38,799 bases of DNA from Clostridia bacterium BRH_c25 (GCA_001515955.1 LOES01000163.1:1-38799); one strand, 5' to 3'. Counted from the first letter of the stretch, positions 1 through 8,644 are shown. Program-made: numbers and translations. Notes: a model not told the origin generated them from the letters alone.

Positions 1-140
1 GGGGACGTGTAACAGGCACACAGGTCTGTTACACGGAATCGCTACGCGATTACCCGTTACTTAGCTTGAAAGGAATACCCAAGCTTTTCTCGAATCTCGA
101 ATCTCGTATCTCGAGTCTGAAGATTGCTGCGCAATCTTCT
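1..140. repeat. Cluster of short inverted and tandem repeats
   Basis: The first 140 bases carry no convincing gene. Seen directly: an inverted repeat with arms GTGTAACAG and CTGTTACAC (about 7-34); four tandem heptamers of the form TCTCGAA/TCTCGTA/TCTCGAG at 88-115; and a perfect 9-bp hairpin with arms GAAGATTGC and GCAATCTTC at 119-139 with a 3-nt loop. The hairpin is not followed by a T-run, so it is not a typical terminator. Together these resemble intergenic palindromic repeat elements; the window edge may cut the first one. Confidence 0.5.
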
Positions 141-146
141 ACAATT

Positions 147-178
147 GTGAAAAAATTTTTAGAATTTTTTCACTTTTA
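147..178. terminator. Probable bidirectional terminator hairpin
   Basis: A perfect 11-bp stem (GTGAAAAAATT at 147-157, AATTTTTTCAC at 163-173) encloses a 5-nt loop. The arms are A-rich and T-rich, so either strand ends in a U-rich tract. It probably ends a gene upstream of the window and insulates the moxR operon. Confidence 0.5.
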
Positions 179-183
179 ATTGA

Positions 184-212
184 TTGAATTATCAGACGAT
201 ATTACATAAAAT
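184..212 (+). promoter_or_regulatory. Sigma-A promoter of the moxR operon
   Basis: TTGAAT at 184-189 and TAAAAT at 207-212 are separated by exactly 17 bp, a good match to the vegetative -35/-10 consensus. The predicted transcript starts near 219, about 55 nt before the favoured MoxR start. No other good promoter lies between the hairpin at 147-173 and the gene. Confidence 0.5.
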
Positions 213-274
213 TAGTAATATATGAACAGCACGGGATAAAGGTATGCAAATTTTGTGTGAGTGAGGGATGGACT

Positions 275-1225
275 ATGGGTTATAATAACGAAGCTGTCAG
301 AAAAGTTGAAGAAAGTGTATCAAAAGCTATTGTAGGTAAGAAGTCTACTGTGGAAAAACTATTGGTTGCTTTGCTTGCGGGAGGACATGTACTTATTGAG
401 GATGTTCCGGGAGTCGGAAAGACTACTCTGGTGCATGCGGTTGCCAGATCAATCGGCTGCAGCTTCAAGCGGATACAATTCACTCCGGACCTGCTTCCGT
501 CTGATATTACAGGGGTTACAGTCTACAATATGAAGCTGGGTGAATTTGAGTTCAAGCAAGGTCCGATAACATCAAACATAGTACTGGCGGATGAAATAAA
601 CAGAGGTTCACCTAAAACACAATCAAGCCTTCTTGAAGCCATGCAGGAGAGACAGATTACTGTTGACGGCAACACCTACAAGCTGCCTGAGCCCTTTATG
701 GTTCTCGCAACCCAGAACCCCATAGAATATGAAGGTACATTCCCTCTGCCTGAGGCACAGATAGACAGGTTTACAATCAGAATATCCATGGGCTATCCCA
801 CCTATGCCGAAGAAAAAAGCATACTGGACAAATACAGGGCAGATAACATTTTAGATAGTATTGAACCTGTAATCGGTGTGGAGGATGTGATGGAAATAAG
901 GAAAAAGGTGGAGAAGGTGCATGTGGACGATTCCATACTGGATTATATTGTAATGATAGTCCAGGCAACAAGAGACCATAAGGATGTGTATCTTGGCTGC
1001 AGCCCAAGGGGGACTCTGGCACTTTATAACAACAGCCGTGCTATGGCTTTTATCAGGGGACGGGAGTATGTGCTGCCGGATGATGTAAAAGAGCTTGTTT
1101 TCTGCACTCTTGCCCATAGGATAATACTGAAATCCGAAGCCAGAATACATGGCAAGGATCAGAATTCCGTGCTTGCAGATGTCTTAAAGAATATAAAAGT
1201 ACCGGTGGCGAATATCAATGGTTAA
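275..1225 (+). CDS. MoxR-family AAA+ ATPase
   Basis: A 316-residue cytoplasmic AAA+ ATPase of the MoxR family. These act as chaperone-like ATPases, usually with partner proteins encoded next door. The Walker A motif DVPGVGKTT lies near residue 45, Walker B VLADEINRG near residue 105, and a sensor region ATQNPIEYEGTFPLPEAQ near residue 150, all typical of the family. The reading frame stays open to a GTG at 257, but ATG 275 has GAGGG seven bases upstream while the GTG has no good ribosome site, so 275 is favoured. It overlaps the following DUF58 gene by 8 bp, so the two are translationally coupled. MoxR-DUF58-transglutaminase is a recurrent bacterial operon; its exact role is not established. 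The family call is secure. Confidence 0.93.
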   Translation: MGYNNEAVRKVEESVSKAIVGKKSTVEKLLVALLAGGHVLIEDVPGVGKTTLVHAVARSIGCSFKRIQFTPDLLPSDITGVTVYNMKLGEFEFKQGPITSNIVLADEINRGSPKTQSSLLEAMQERQITVDGNTYKLPEPFMVLATQNPIEYEGTFPLPEAQIDRFTIRISMGYPTYAEEKSILDKYRADNILDSIEPVIGVEDVMEIRKKVEKVHVDDSILDYIVMIVQATRDHKDVYLGCSPRGTLALYNNSRAMAFIRGREYVLPDDVKELVFCTLAHRIILKSEARIHGKDQNSVLADVLKNIKVPVANING

Positions 1226-2408
1226 AATGAATAAAAAAGCGCTGGTTCTGGTTTTACTGCTTTTTACTGCAGCACTTTTTGTAGGGGGCAAATTTGTATA
1301 CGGGCTTTTCTTTATAGGTTTGTTTTTGGTTTTAACCTCTTATTTAGCCGGAAGGAGTATATTTGAGAACCTTGTGAATCTGACATGGGAAGTAAGCTTC
1401 AAAGCAGTTACAGGGGACAGGATAAGTTTGAAAACGGATTTTTATAACGCGGGCTTTGTGCCGGTTCCATATTTAAAGGTCAATGCCAGTCTCCCTAAAA
1501 GACTTGCAGGTGAAGAGCAAAAACAAAGAATATATTCCATAATGCCCGAAATGATAGTTACCATGTCCAGGGATTTTTTGTGCAGGCATAAGGGAGTCTA
1601 TAAAGTTGGCATTATTGAAACAGAGTTTGAGGATATACTGGGTATCTTTAAATGGAAAAAGATTTTTAATGATGAAAGATTTTTGATTGTATACCCTAAA
1701 GTATATTTGTTAAAGCATCTTGATGTTCCTTTAAGGCAGCAGTTCGGGACTGTAGCAGTCAAGCATAATGCTTACGAGGACTTTGCAAGCACCAAGGATA
1801 TAAGGAAATATGTCCTTGGTGACAGCTTCAAGAAAATGCACTGGAAGGTGACTGCCCATAGAGGGGATTTCTTCGTAAGAAATGTTGAAATTAACGCTTC
1901 AGCAGACCTGAATGTTTTTCTTGATTTATATGATTATGGCCTCGATGAGGAAATAGCTTTTGACATAGAGGAAAAGGGTGCGGAATGTGCTGTTTCCATC
2001 ATCAGATATGCACTCTCTCATTCAATGTCTGTAAACTTTACAGCAAAGGGAGATGAACTGGTTAATCTTTCGGCAAAACGGGCTGACCGGTTTAATCAGT
2101 TTCTTGATGTAATAAGCTTGCTTTCTTCAAAAGGAGACATGCCGATAGCGGACCTGATAAGGAAAGAAGTGAGAAAGCTGGCCTGGGATGCTACTGTAGT
2201 TGTAATAACTCCTTGTATTGACAAAGCGGCTTCCGCCTTCCTTTCTTTAAAAACCTCAGGGATAGAGTTTGTAGTAGTATATCTGTGCAAAGACAGCGGC
2301 GTGAGCAATGAAAACATTGAAATGCTCAGGAACAACGACTTTAAAGTGTTCGTTGTTGGGTTGGAGGACGACATAAGGCAGGTGCTGGGAGGTCACTATG
2401 AAAAATAA
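1218..2408 (+). CDS. DUF58 domain membrane protein
   Basis: A 396-residue protein. Two hydrophobic segments lie within the first 50 residues, followed by a long soluble region. The segment RKYVLGDSFKKMHWKVTAHRGDFFVRNVE (about residues 194-222; key features are GD, then HWK, then the V-R-N-V-E stretch) is the conserved DUF58 signature. A von Willebrand A-like fold is usual for the C-terminal part. It overlaps MoxR by 8 bp and the next gene by 11 bp, so the three genes form one tightly coupled unit. DUF58 proteins are thought to be the client or partner of MoxR ATPases; the biochemical function is unknown. Confidence 0.9.
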   Translation: MVKMNKKALVLVLLLFTAALFVGGKFVYGLFFIGLFLVLTSYLAGRSIFENLVNLTWEVSFKAVTGDRISLKTDFYNAGFVPVPYLKVNASLPKRLAGEEQKQRIYSIMPEMIVTMSRDFLCRHKGVYKVGIIETEFEDILGIFKWKKIFNDERFLIVYPKVYLLKHLDVPLRQQFGTVAVKHNAYEDFASTKDIRKYVLGDSFKKMHWKVTAHRGDFFVRNVEINASADLNVFLDLYDYGLDEEIAFDIEEKGAECAVSIIRYALSHSMSVNFTAKGDELVNLSAKRADRFNQFLDVISLLSSKGDMPIADLIRKEVRKLAWDATVVVITPCIDKAASAFLSLKTSGIEFVVVYLCKDSGVSNENIEMLRNNDFKVFVVGLEDDIRQVLGGHYEK

Positions 2409-4641
2409 GAGTATAAAAGAAATGCTGTTCTATTTTATCCTGATATTCATAATGGTTATGAGCCTGAACCTTGCGGTTAAGGATTGCGCAGGGATAGATA
2501 TATCTTTTGTAAAAACCGCTATATTTACACTTGTTATGACAATACTGATGTCAATAATAGTAATATATCCAATAACGCTCCCGGCGGCTTTGACTCCGTG
2601 CATAGTCTGGCTCTTCTTCCGCGGCTATAAGGATCCGGCAGAAATAAAGCTCTGCATGCAGGAAATACAGGAGTTTTTCAGCTGGCTTTACGGATATGTA
2701 GTGGGTTACAGCTATTTTGAGCCGGATTATACCTTGGTGTTCGCAATACTATATACCGCCTTTGCTGCACTTGTGATATCGCTTATTGTATATAGCGGCA
2801 GGGGAGGTTTTGTACTTATTTTAACCGGTACCGCAGCATTGTCCTTCTTCTGGTTTACTTACGTTGAAAAGGCAAGGTGGTATCTTGTATTTTATCTCTT
2901 TGGGGCTATTATGTTTTATTCCTATCAGATATATAAGAGGAGGCTTAAGGAATGGAGAGCAGCAGACAGTGCGATAGAGCACAATGTGGGACATAACTGG
3001 ATGCTTTGCTCTGCTGTTGTTGTTGCAATATCCTTAATGCTTTCTCTTGCCCTTCCATTAAAGATCAGTCCTGTAAGATGGACCTGGCTTAATGATAAAG
3101 TGATAAGCCTGTTTCCGTTTATTTCTGAATGGAGAAATGATTCCCTGGAATCTTTCAGTTATGGCTACAATTCCAGATTCAGCTTGAATTCTGCAGGCTA
3201 CATGAATAAAAAGCTTGGTGGGGAATTACGGCAGGATAACTCTGTTCTGATGACTGTAAAAACTCGGGGAGAGGATACACTATATCTAAGAGGAACAGTA
3301 AAGGACAGATATTCAGAGAATAACTGGTACAAGTCGAAAAAGAGCTACAAGGAGTACAGTCCGGGAGATTCTATGTCCATTCCCTTTGGAACCGGTGTCA
3401 ATACTTATGAAAAAGACCTGGAGATTACATACGAGAAGCTTCTGACCTCTACTATATTTGCACCGTATTCGGTATACCGGGTACAGCACAACTCAAAGAG
3501 AATATATGCAGATGAGGATTCGGAGGTATACACTTCAAAGATGACAATGAGAGATGAAGCATATACAGTGAAAAGCATGATGCCGTACATAGACATAGGC
3601 AAACTACGGCAGGCAAAGGCTGAGAGCCTTGGGACCGCTGAGTTCAAGCTATATACTTCTATAGCTTCAGATATTCCTGGCAGAGTTAAGTCATTGGCAG
3701 AGGAGATTACACAGATACAAAACAATAATTACGATAAAGCAAAGTCTGTAGAAAAATACCTCCGTGAAAACTACAGTTATACCGTTAAGCCTCCCATACT
3801 GCCTTCAGGGGTGGAATTTACAGATCATTTTCTCTTTGAAGGAAAAGAAGGCTATTGCACTTATTTCGCCACTTCCATGTTGGTGCTGCTCAGAGCCGCA
3901 GAAGTGCCCTGCAGGTATGTGGAAGGCTTTGTAGGCAGATATGACGGGACTGAATTAAGGGAAGTCAGGGGTACTGATGCCCATGCCTGGGTGGAGGTGT
4001 ATTTTGATGACTATGGATGGGTGACCTTTGAGCCAACTCCCCAGTACCCGGAAATTGAGTTTGTCAAACCCCGGGACGGAGCTGGGGAAATGGAGACTGA
4101 TGCAGTACAGGACGTACAAATGAGCAACATTGATATGGCCAATATTATGAGAAACAGGAGAGAACTGGAGGATAGAGAGGACGCAGTGGGCGGTGAGATA
4201 TACCAAGCTGGTCTGGGAAAACGCCTCAGTATTGGGAAGACCGTATTGCTCGTTCTTTTGGCATTGTTGGCCATAAGAATCACATTTATGTATACCCGTT
4301 TGATAATGAAGGAAGTAAATCTCGGACGCATCAAAGGACGCAGATTTGCCATGGATTATCTGGAGAATGTAATATGGTATCTGAGACATGCAGGATTTGT
4401 TATGAATAAAGAGGAGACCCTAAGGGAATTTTTAAAAAGAGTCAAATATTATTACAAGGAAAGATTTTCCGATATTGCCAGTGTAATATTAATATTGGAA
4501 AATACAAGATATGGCAGCCATGAGCTTGGTATCGAGGAAAGAAGGACATTGGAGCTATTCAGAAAAGATGTGAAGCGTCTTGCTCTGAATAGAGCCGGAT
4601 ATGTAAAATTTATCATAAGCCTGTATATTATAGGAAAATAA
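2398..4641 (+). CDS. Membrane transglutaminase-like protein (TgpA type)
   Basis: A 747-residue integral membrane protein. The first 220 residues contain about six hydrophobic segments. A large extracellular part carries a transglutaminase core with the Cys-His-Asp triad visible: Cys487 in EGYCTYFATSM, His529 in GTDAHAWVEV, and Asp537 or Asp538 in YFDDYGWVTFEPTP. One more membrane segment (VLLVLLALLAIRITFMY, about residues 620-636) is followed by a cytoplasmic tail of about 110 residues, as in other TgpA-like proteins. ATG 2398 has GGAGG four bases upstream. Third gene of the MoxR-DUF58 operon; the combination suggests a cell-envelope process. Known members include a protease or transglutaminase-like enzyme, but the substrate here is unknown. 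Confidence 0.9.
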   Translation: MKNKSIKEMLFYFILIFIMVMSLNLAVKDCAGIDISFVKTAIFTLVMTILMSIIVIYPITLPAALTPCIVWLFFRGYKDPAEIKLCMQEIQEFFSWLYGYVVGYSYFEPDYTLVFAILYTAFAALVISLIVYSGRGGFVLILTGTAALSFFWFTYVEKARWYLVFYLFGAIMFYSYQIYKRRLKEWRAADSAIEHNVGHNWMLCSAVVVAISLMLSLALPLKISPVRWTWLNDKVISLFPFISEWRNDSLESFSYGYNSRFSLNSAGYMNKKLGGELRQDNSVLMTVKTRGEDTLYLRGTVKDRYSENNWYKSKKSYKEYSPGDSMSIPFGTGVNTYEKDLEITYEKLLTSTIFAPYSVYRVQHNSKRIYADEDSEVYTSKMTMRDEAYTVKSMMPYIDIGKLRQAKAESLGTAEFKLYTSIASDIPGRVKSLAEEITQIQNNNYDKAKSVEKYLRENYSYTVKPPILPSGVEFTDHFLFEGKEGYCTYFATSMLVLLRAAEVPCRYVEGFVGRYDGTELREVRGTDAHAWVEVYFDDYGWVTFEPTPQYPEIEFVKPRDGAGEMETDAVQDVQMSNIDMANIMRNRRELEDREDAVGGEIYQAGLGKRLSIGKTVLLVLLALLAIRITFMYTRLIMKEVNLGRIKGRRFAMDYLENVIWYLRHAGFVMNKEETLREFLKRVKYYYKERFSDIASVILILENTRYGSHELGIEERRTLELFRKDVKRLALNRAGYVKFIISLYIIGK

Positions 4642-4657
4642 ATGCATAAAATACATG

Positions 4658-4686
4658 TTGAAATCAAAGACTTAACGTGATATAAT
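4658..4686 (+). promoter_or_regulatory. Sigma-A promoter of tRNA-Leu
   Basis: TTGAAA at 4658-4663 and a perfect TATAAT at 4681-4686 are spaced by 17 bp. The expected start near 4693 lies just ahead of the mature tRNA 5' end at 4697, as for a monocistronic tRNA gene. Confidence 0.8.
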
Positions 4687-4696
4687 AATTTCGTTG

Positions 4697-4783
4697 GCGT
4701 GAGTGGCGGAACTGGCAGACGCACTAGATTCAGGTTCTAGCGGTCGCAAGGCTGTGCGGGTTCAAATCCCGCCTCGCGCACCA
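4697..4783 (+). tRNA. tRNA-Leu(CAG)
   Basis: An 87-nt class II tRNA. The acceptor stem pairs GCGTGAG (4697-4703) with CTCGCGC (4773-4779), with one G-U. The anticodon arm is CTAGA-TTCAGGT-TCTAG, giving anticodon CAG, which reads the leucine codon CUG. A long variable arm (GCGGTCGCAAGGCTGT region) fits leucine, the T arm GCGGG-TTCAAAT-CCCGC is canonical, and the 3' CCA is genomically encoded (4781-4783). It stands alone between its own promoter and a terminator. Confidence 0.97.
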
Positions 4784-4799
4784 TAATATGAGGATAATC

Positions 4800-4831
4800 A
4801 AGAACTATAGCACGAGCTATGGTTCTTTTTT
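4800..4831 (+). terminator. Rho-independent terminator of tRNA-Leu
   Basis: An 11-bp stem (AGAACTATAGC at 4801-4811, GCTATGGTTCT at 4816-4826, one G-U pair) with an ACGA loop runs straight into six T residues. Confidence 0.88.
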
Positions 4832-4885
4832 CGTTTTTGTACAACATTTAATTCTTTGTGATTTACATGGAAAGTGTTTTTAAAA

Positions 4886-4913
4886 TTTGTTTGTCCAAAC
4901 TTGGACAAACAAA
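4886..4913. promoter_or_regulatory. 28-bp palindromic operator upstream of the sigma-54 regulator
   Basis: Two perfect 13-bp arms (TTTGTTTGTCCAA and TTGGACAAACAAA) are separated by only two bases. The TTGTCCA/TGGACAA core recurs in the array at 7031-7071 upstream of the sigma-54 promoter, so the same protein probably binds both. It directly abuts a weak sigma-A promoter, which suggests the regulator controls its own gene. Confidence 0.65.
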
Positions 4914-4941
4914 TGAAATCCTGTCGAAAAAATGTTAAAAT
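4913..4941 (+). promoter_or_regulatory. Weak sigma-A promoter of the regulator gene
   Basis: ATGAAA (4913-4918) and TAAAAT (4936-4941) are spaced by 17 bp. The -35 matches the consensus at only four of six positions. The palindrome ends at the first base of this -35, so binding there could block or help RNA polymerase. Predicted start near 4948. Confidence 0.35.
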
Positions 4942-4987
4942 ATTTGTAGTATTATGTAAATTTAAAACGTTTAGGGGGATGTGTAAT

Positions 4988-7054
4988 ATGCTGTCAATGA
5001 CTCTTCTTTCTCTAACAGCTAATACTGCCATAGCAACTCAAAAACAGTTAAAAGAGATATTTGGTGATATGGTTGATATCAAGAGCACTTGCTTTGAAGA
5101 ATTGATGCCGGGCTCAAAGATAAGTGATACCCTGGTTGTAGTAACAAGTCATACAATTGAACTCATGGCATTGGAATCTATAATGCCGGGGACAAAAACT
5201 GTATTTGCAGACAGAATTGTTAATATTGAAGCAGTGAGTAAATTGTATGAAGTTCCTGAAGGGTCTTCGGTGCTTGTAGTCAATAAGCTATATGATACTG
5301 CATCACAAGCAATTGATCAGCTGATAGGAGCCGGGATATCCCATATTCAATTTCATCCTTATTATCCGGGTATGGAAACATGGAACAAGGACTGTAAATA
5401 TGTTGTCACCTTTGGGGAGAAACAGCTTATACCCGATCAAGAGTTCGAAGTAATTGACCTGGGTATACGCCCGATAGATATAAATACCTGCATAAGAATA
5501 TCAATGGAATTAGGAATTTATGAAAGCGTCAAGCATACGCTCACATCGGTTTTCTTCCGTCCGTCCTTGCAGCTCTTGTATCATTACTCTCAGGAGTACA
5601 GCAAAAACTTGTTTCTAACCGAAAAGCTGCAGCAGCTGCTCAATATATTCAAGTCGGGGATTGTACTATTGGACCGGAATCGCAAAATATCCTTCTATAA
5701 TTACAAGGCTCAACAGCTTCTCTGCATTAAGGATAACTCTTCATCCCACATTAAAAGCATTCTTGATAAAATCAAAGCTTCAGGGAAAGATTTCTTTTAT
5801 TCAATAAATGGGAAAAGCTGCCATATAGAAATTAATAATAACAGCCTTGGTAAAGACCTGGGAACAATCATAACTATCGATGATATTAGAAACATTGAAA
5901 GAATAGAGAAGAGTTATAGATTCTCCATTCATGAAAGGGGACTTGTTGCTGAATATAGGTTTACTGATATATTGCACAAGTCTAAGGTAATGGAGCAGCT
6001 TATAATGAAAGCCAAACAGTTTGCCAAAAGCAATTCAACTATATTGATAGAGGGTGAAAGCGGTACGGGCAAAGAGCTTCTTGCCCAAGCTATACATAAT
6101 GCTTCGGAAAGGTCGGGGGAAGCTTTTGTTGCTGTAAACTTTGCAGCCTTAAGTGAAAACCTGTGCGAGTCGGAGCTATTTGGTTATGAGGACGGTGCTT
6201 TTACCGGAGCAAAAAAAGGGGGGAAACTTGGTTTATTTGCAATAGCCCATAAAGGTACTATATTTCTGGACGAAATTGGTGATGCATCTATCAACATACA
6301 GAAAAAAGTATTGAGAGTTATACAGGAGCGTCAGGTACTTCCTGTAGGAGGCTCACAGGTGATACCGGTAAATATTCGGATTATAGCAGCGACAAACCGG
6401 GATCTCCAGACTATGGTAAATGAAGGCACATTCCGTCAGGATTTATTCTATCGATTAAGTGTACTCCCCCTCAGGATTCCATCCCTTAGAGAAAGGGCAG
6501 AGGATATTTTCCTTTTGTTCATAAACATACTTAGAAATCAGTTTCAGGTTGATTTGGAGATGTTTCCTGATGATTTAAAAATGGAGCTTGAATACTATAA
6601 ATGGCCTGGGAATGTCAGAGAGTTAAGAAATACAGCAGAGTATATGTCAAACTTCATACAACTCAATATGGATTGGAAGGAAGAACTCTTGAATGTTATG
6701 AGGAATAAGATCAACAAGACAGTGGCGGAAAAAGATACGACTGCCGAAAAGATTATCCGCAGCTTGGAAGAGCATAGTCAAATAGAGAATTATATTAATA
6801 TCCTTAAAGCCCTTGATTCTCCTCCTTTTAAATGGACACGGAAATGCTTATGCAATGAGCTTGAAAAGTCTGGCATCAGCATAAGTGAAAGCCAGATAAA
6901 AAGACATCTTCTGACGCTGAAGGAATTTGAATTGGTGCAATCTAAAACTGGAGACGGTACATATATAAAAGATATGGGTAGAGTTGTAATAAACCAATTT
7001 GAAAGAGAAACAGCTGCTGCAAAAAAGCATTTGTCCATGATTGTCGGACAATAA
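4988..7054 (+). CDS. Sigma-54-dependent transcriptional activator with unusual ends
   Basis: A 688-residue enhancer-binding protein. Residues about 1-200 form an alpha/beta region I cannot name, presumably for signal sensing. About 205-310 looks PAS-like ([22 protein letters not shown]). The AAA+ core spans about 330-570, with Walker A GESGTGKE near 355, the sigma-54 contact loop GAFTGA near 402, Walker [10 protein letters not shown], and an R-finger region [17 protein letters not shown]. The C-terminal 80 residues do not look like the usual Fis-type helix-turn-helix; the pattern ([19 protein letters not shown], then a GDGTYI hairpin) suggests a winged helix. The open frame extends further upstream, but AGGGGG at 4973-4978 lies nine bases before ATG 4988. 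It probably activates the adjacent -24/-12 promoter at 7110-7125. Confidence 0.92.
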   Translation: MLSMTLLSLTANTAIATQKQLKEIFGDMVDIKSTCFEELMPGSKISDTLVVVTSHTIELMALESIMPGTKTVFADRIVNIEAVSKLYEVPEGSSVLVVNKLYDTASQAIDQLIGAGISHIQFHPYYPGMETWNKDCKYVVTFGEKQLIPDQEFEVIDLGIRPIDINTCIRISMELGIYESVKHTLTSVFFRPSLQLLYHYSQEYSKNLFLTEKLQQLLNIFKSGIVLLDRNRKISFYNYKAQQLLCIKDNSSSHIKSILDKIKASGKDFFYSINGKSCHIEINNNSLGKDLGTIITIDDIRNIERIEKSYRFSIHERGLVAEYRFTDILHKSKVMEQLIMKAKQFAKSNSTILIEGESGTGKELLAQAIHNASERSGEAFVAVNFAALSENLCESELFGYEDGAFTGAKKGGKLGLFAIAHKGTIFLDEIGDASINIQKKVLRVIQERQVLPVGGSQVIPVNIRIIAATNRDLQTMVNEGTFRQDLFYRLSVLPLRIPSLRERAEDIFLLFINILRNQFQVDLEMFPDDLKMELEYYKWPGNVRELRNTAEYMSNFIQLNMDWKEELLNVMRNKINKTVAEKDTTAEKIIRSLEEHSQIENYINILKALDSPPFKWTRKCLCNELEKSGISISESQIKRHLLTLKEFELVQSKTGDGTYIKDMGRVVINQFERETAAAKKHLSMIVGQ

Positions 7055-7071
7055 TGGACAAACGTGGACAA
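7031..7071. promoter_or_regulatory. Enhancer (upstream activator sequence) with nested TTGTCC palindromes
   Basis: Bases 7031-7061 form a 31-bp palindrome in which 14 of 15 base pairs match. It has outer half-sites TTGTCCA and TGGACAA and an inner TTGTC-G-GACAA. A further TGGACAA follows at 7065-7071. The array overlaps the regulator's last codons and stop. Its centre lies about 90 bp upstream of the predicted sigma-54 start site, the usual place for an enhancer. The core motif is shared with the palindrome at 4886-4913. Confidence 0.72.
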
Positions 7072-7109
7072 TGAATGCAAATAATTACTGAAATCATAGT
7101 AATTTTGAT

Positions 7110-7125
7110 TGGCATGGAAATTGCA
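7110..7125 (+). promoter_or_regulatory. Sigma-54 (-24/-12) promoter
   Basis: TGGCATG (7110-7116), four bases, then TTGCA (7121-7125) matches the RpoN consensus TGGCACG-N4-TTGCW with only one difference, and the invariant GG and GC are correctly spaced. The predicted start is near 7136, giving a leader of about 70 nt before the ATG at 7207. It follows a gene for a sigma-54 activator, which strongly supports it. Confidence 0.88.
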
Positions 7126-7148
7126 AATATAAGTAGCTGTAGTATATT

Positions 7149-7160
7149 GATTCGCGAATC
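7149..7160. promoter_or_regulatory. 12-bp palindrome GATTCGCGAATC in the leader
   Basis: A perfect 12-bp palindrome lies about 13 bases downstream of the predicted sigma-54 start. Its core TTCGCGAA occurs again at 18619-18626, just past the other end of the cluster. It may be an operator for a second regulator; this is inference. Confidence 0.35.
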
Positions 7161-7206
7161 ACTTTTATGAATGCAGTCTTTAATTATTATTTAGGAGGAG
7201 AAAAAC

Positions 7207-8412
7207 ATGAATTTTGCAGTAGATTGGGTAGATCGAGTGGATTTTGTGAAAATGCGTGAAATGCGTACGGAGCGTTTGCGTCAGACAATGAAGAAGCATG
7301 ATCTGGATGCCCTGATAACCTTCAGAGCTGAAAACATAAGGTATATGACCAATATGAGGCCTCTCTGGTGGCCGATAAGCTTTCTGTCCAGAAATGCTTC
7401 AATGATGACTCAGACCAGCAGACCGGTCCTTTATGTTACCAGCGGTGACGCACCACGCTGTGTTGCTACAATGACTTGGATGAAGCCCGAGGAAATCAAG
7501 CCTTGCGGAACAATGGAAGAACCAGGTATTGTGGATACAATGATAAAGCAGTTCGTAGAGACCCTTAAAGAGCAAGGCTTTACAACTGGAAGAATAGGTG
7601 TTGACGCAGGTACCTTCGTTATGCTTGAAAAACTCAAAGCTGCACTTCCAAACTGTGAAGTTGTTGATGGTGATGCATGTGTCATAGAAGCCAAAGCAGT
7701 AAAAAATGCCGAAGAGATAAAATTGTTGAAACAGTCCTCCAAAATTGCTGAAATCGGTATGCAAAAAGCAATTGACAGCATCAGGACCGGTGTAAGAAAC
7801 TGCGAAGTACTCGCTGAAGTTATGAAAGTCTTCTACTCCTTCGGTATGGAGGTACCGCAGTGTAACCTTATAGTAACCTCAGGAGAAGAAACAGCGCCAC
7901 TTCACCGTTTTGCTTCAGACAGAACTATAAGATACGGTGATTTGGTATTCATGGATCTGGGCGGCTGCTTCAACGGGTATTTCTCCGACTTTACAAGAAC
8001 AGTAATACACGGCAAGCCGAATGATATGCAGAAGCGTATATATGCAGCGGTTTATGAAGAAATGATGACTGTACAGGAACTGCTTAAGCCGGGCCACACC
8101 AATGAAGAAGTAAATATTGCCGCACGTAATATTATTAAGAAGCATGGTTTTGAAGAGTGGGGCTTCCACGGTGTATTAGGACACTCCATAGGTGTATCCG
8201 GACTTGAAGCACCGCTTATTGGCGAAATAGCTGCTACCGGCGGAGATGTCTTTGAATTCGTGCCAGGGATGTGTTTCTCATGTGAGCCTGCTATCCTGGT
8301 GCCTAATATCCCTGGCGGCGGCGGAGTGCGTTTGGAAGATACTATTCTTGTAACTGAGACAGGAAATGAAATATTATCACGTCATCCATACAGTGATGAA
8401 TTGCTAGGTTAG
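7207..8412 (+). CDS. M24-family metallohydrolase (Xaa-Pro peptidase/creatinase-like)
   Basis: A 401-residue pita-bread-fold enzyme. The five metal ligands of the M24 family are all visible: Asp250 and Asp261 (FMDLGG, then FSDFTRT), His326 (LGHSIGV), Glu360 (CEPAI) and Glu377 (RLEDTI). An N-terminal creatinase-like domain occupies about residues 1-165. A strong AGGAGG site precedes ATG 7207. The family includes Xaa-Pro dipeptidases, creatinase and other C-N hydrolases, plus the lyase DddP, so the fold does not give the substrate. It is the first gene after the sigma-54 promoter, and the downstream transporter and amidohydrolase genes suggest it is a catabolic enzyme of the pathway rather than a housekeeping peptidase. 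Confidence 0.88.
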   Translation: MNFAVDWVDRVDFVKMREMRTERLRQTMKKHDLDALITFRAENIRYMTNMRPLWWPISFLSRNASMMTQTSRPVLYVTSGDAPRCVATMTWMKPEEIKPCGTMEEPGIVDTMIKQFVETLKEQGFTTGRIGVDAGTFVMLEKLKAALPNCEVVDGDACVIEAKAVKNAEEIKLLKQSSKIAEIGMQKAIDSIRTGVRNCEVLAEVMKVFYSFGMEVPQCNLIVTSGEETAPLHRFASDRTIRYGDLVFMDLGGCFNGYFSDFTRTVIHGKPNDMQKRIYAAVYEEMMTVQELLKPGHTNEEVNIAARNIIKKHGFEEWGFHGVLGHSIGVSGLEAPLIGEIAATGGDVFEFVPGMCFSCEPAILVPNIPGGGGVRLEDTILVTETGNEILSRHPYSDELLG

Positions 8413-8417
8413 TTTTC

Positions 8418-8446
8418 CAGGAGGAAGTGAAGCTCGCTTCCTCCTG
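8418..8446 (+). terminator. Intercistronic hairpin after the M24 gene
   Basis: A perfect 10-bp stem (CAGGAGGAAG at 8418-8427, CTTCCTCCTG at 8437-8446) with a 9-nt loop starts six bases after the stop codon. No T-run follows, so it is more likely an RNA-processing or stability element than a full terminator. The rest of the gap to 8644 holds no clear promoter. Confidence 0.5.
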
Positions 8447-8644
8447 AGATACATAAGGTTGATTTTGATACTTTCATATAAAACTAATCTACTGCGTGTT
8501 ATTAGACGAAAGAATGCTTGAGGCTTTCCATCCATTAAAGTGGGCTACTGGTAGAACAAAATAATCATAAATGTACAACCATGGGTAAAAAATTATTGTT
8601 TTATTACCCTTATAGTCTCAAAATTTGGAAGGAGGAATTAATTC

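Noticed and set aside
88..115. CRISPR-like repeats
   Set aside because: The units are 7-bp tandem repeats without spacers; no CRISPR array or cas gene is seen in the window.
4988..5600. PrpR N-terminal (propionate activator) sensor domain in the sigma-54 regulator
   Set aside because: The length and position fit loosely, but I see no convincing PrpR-type motif, so no ligand is assigned.
7207..8412. DMSP lyase DddP or creatinase as a specific assignment
   Set aside because: The metal ligands are shared by the whole M24 family; nothing visible singles out either activity.
8459..8482. Promoter upstream of the TAXI gene (TTGATT and TATAAA)
   Set aside because: The spacing is only 12 bp, too short for sigma-A, and no -24/-12 pair was found in the gap.
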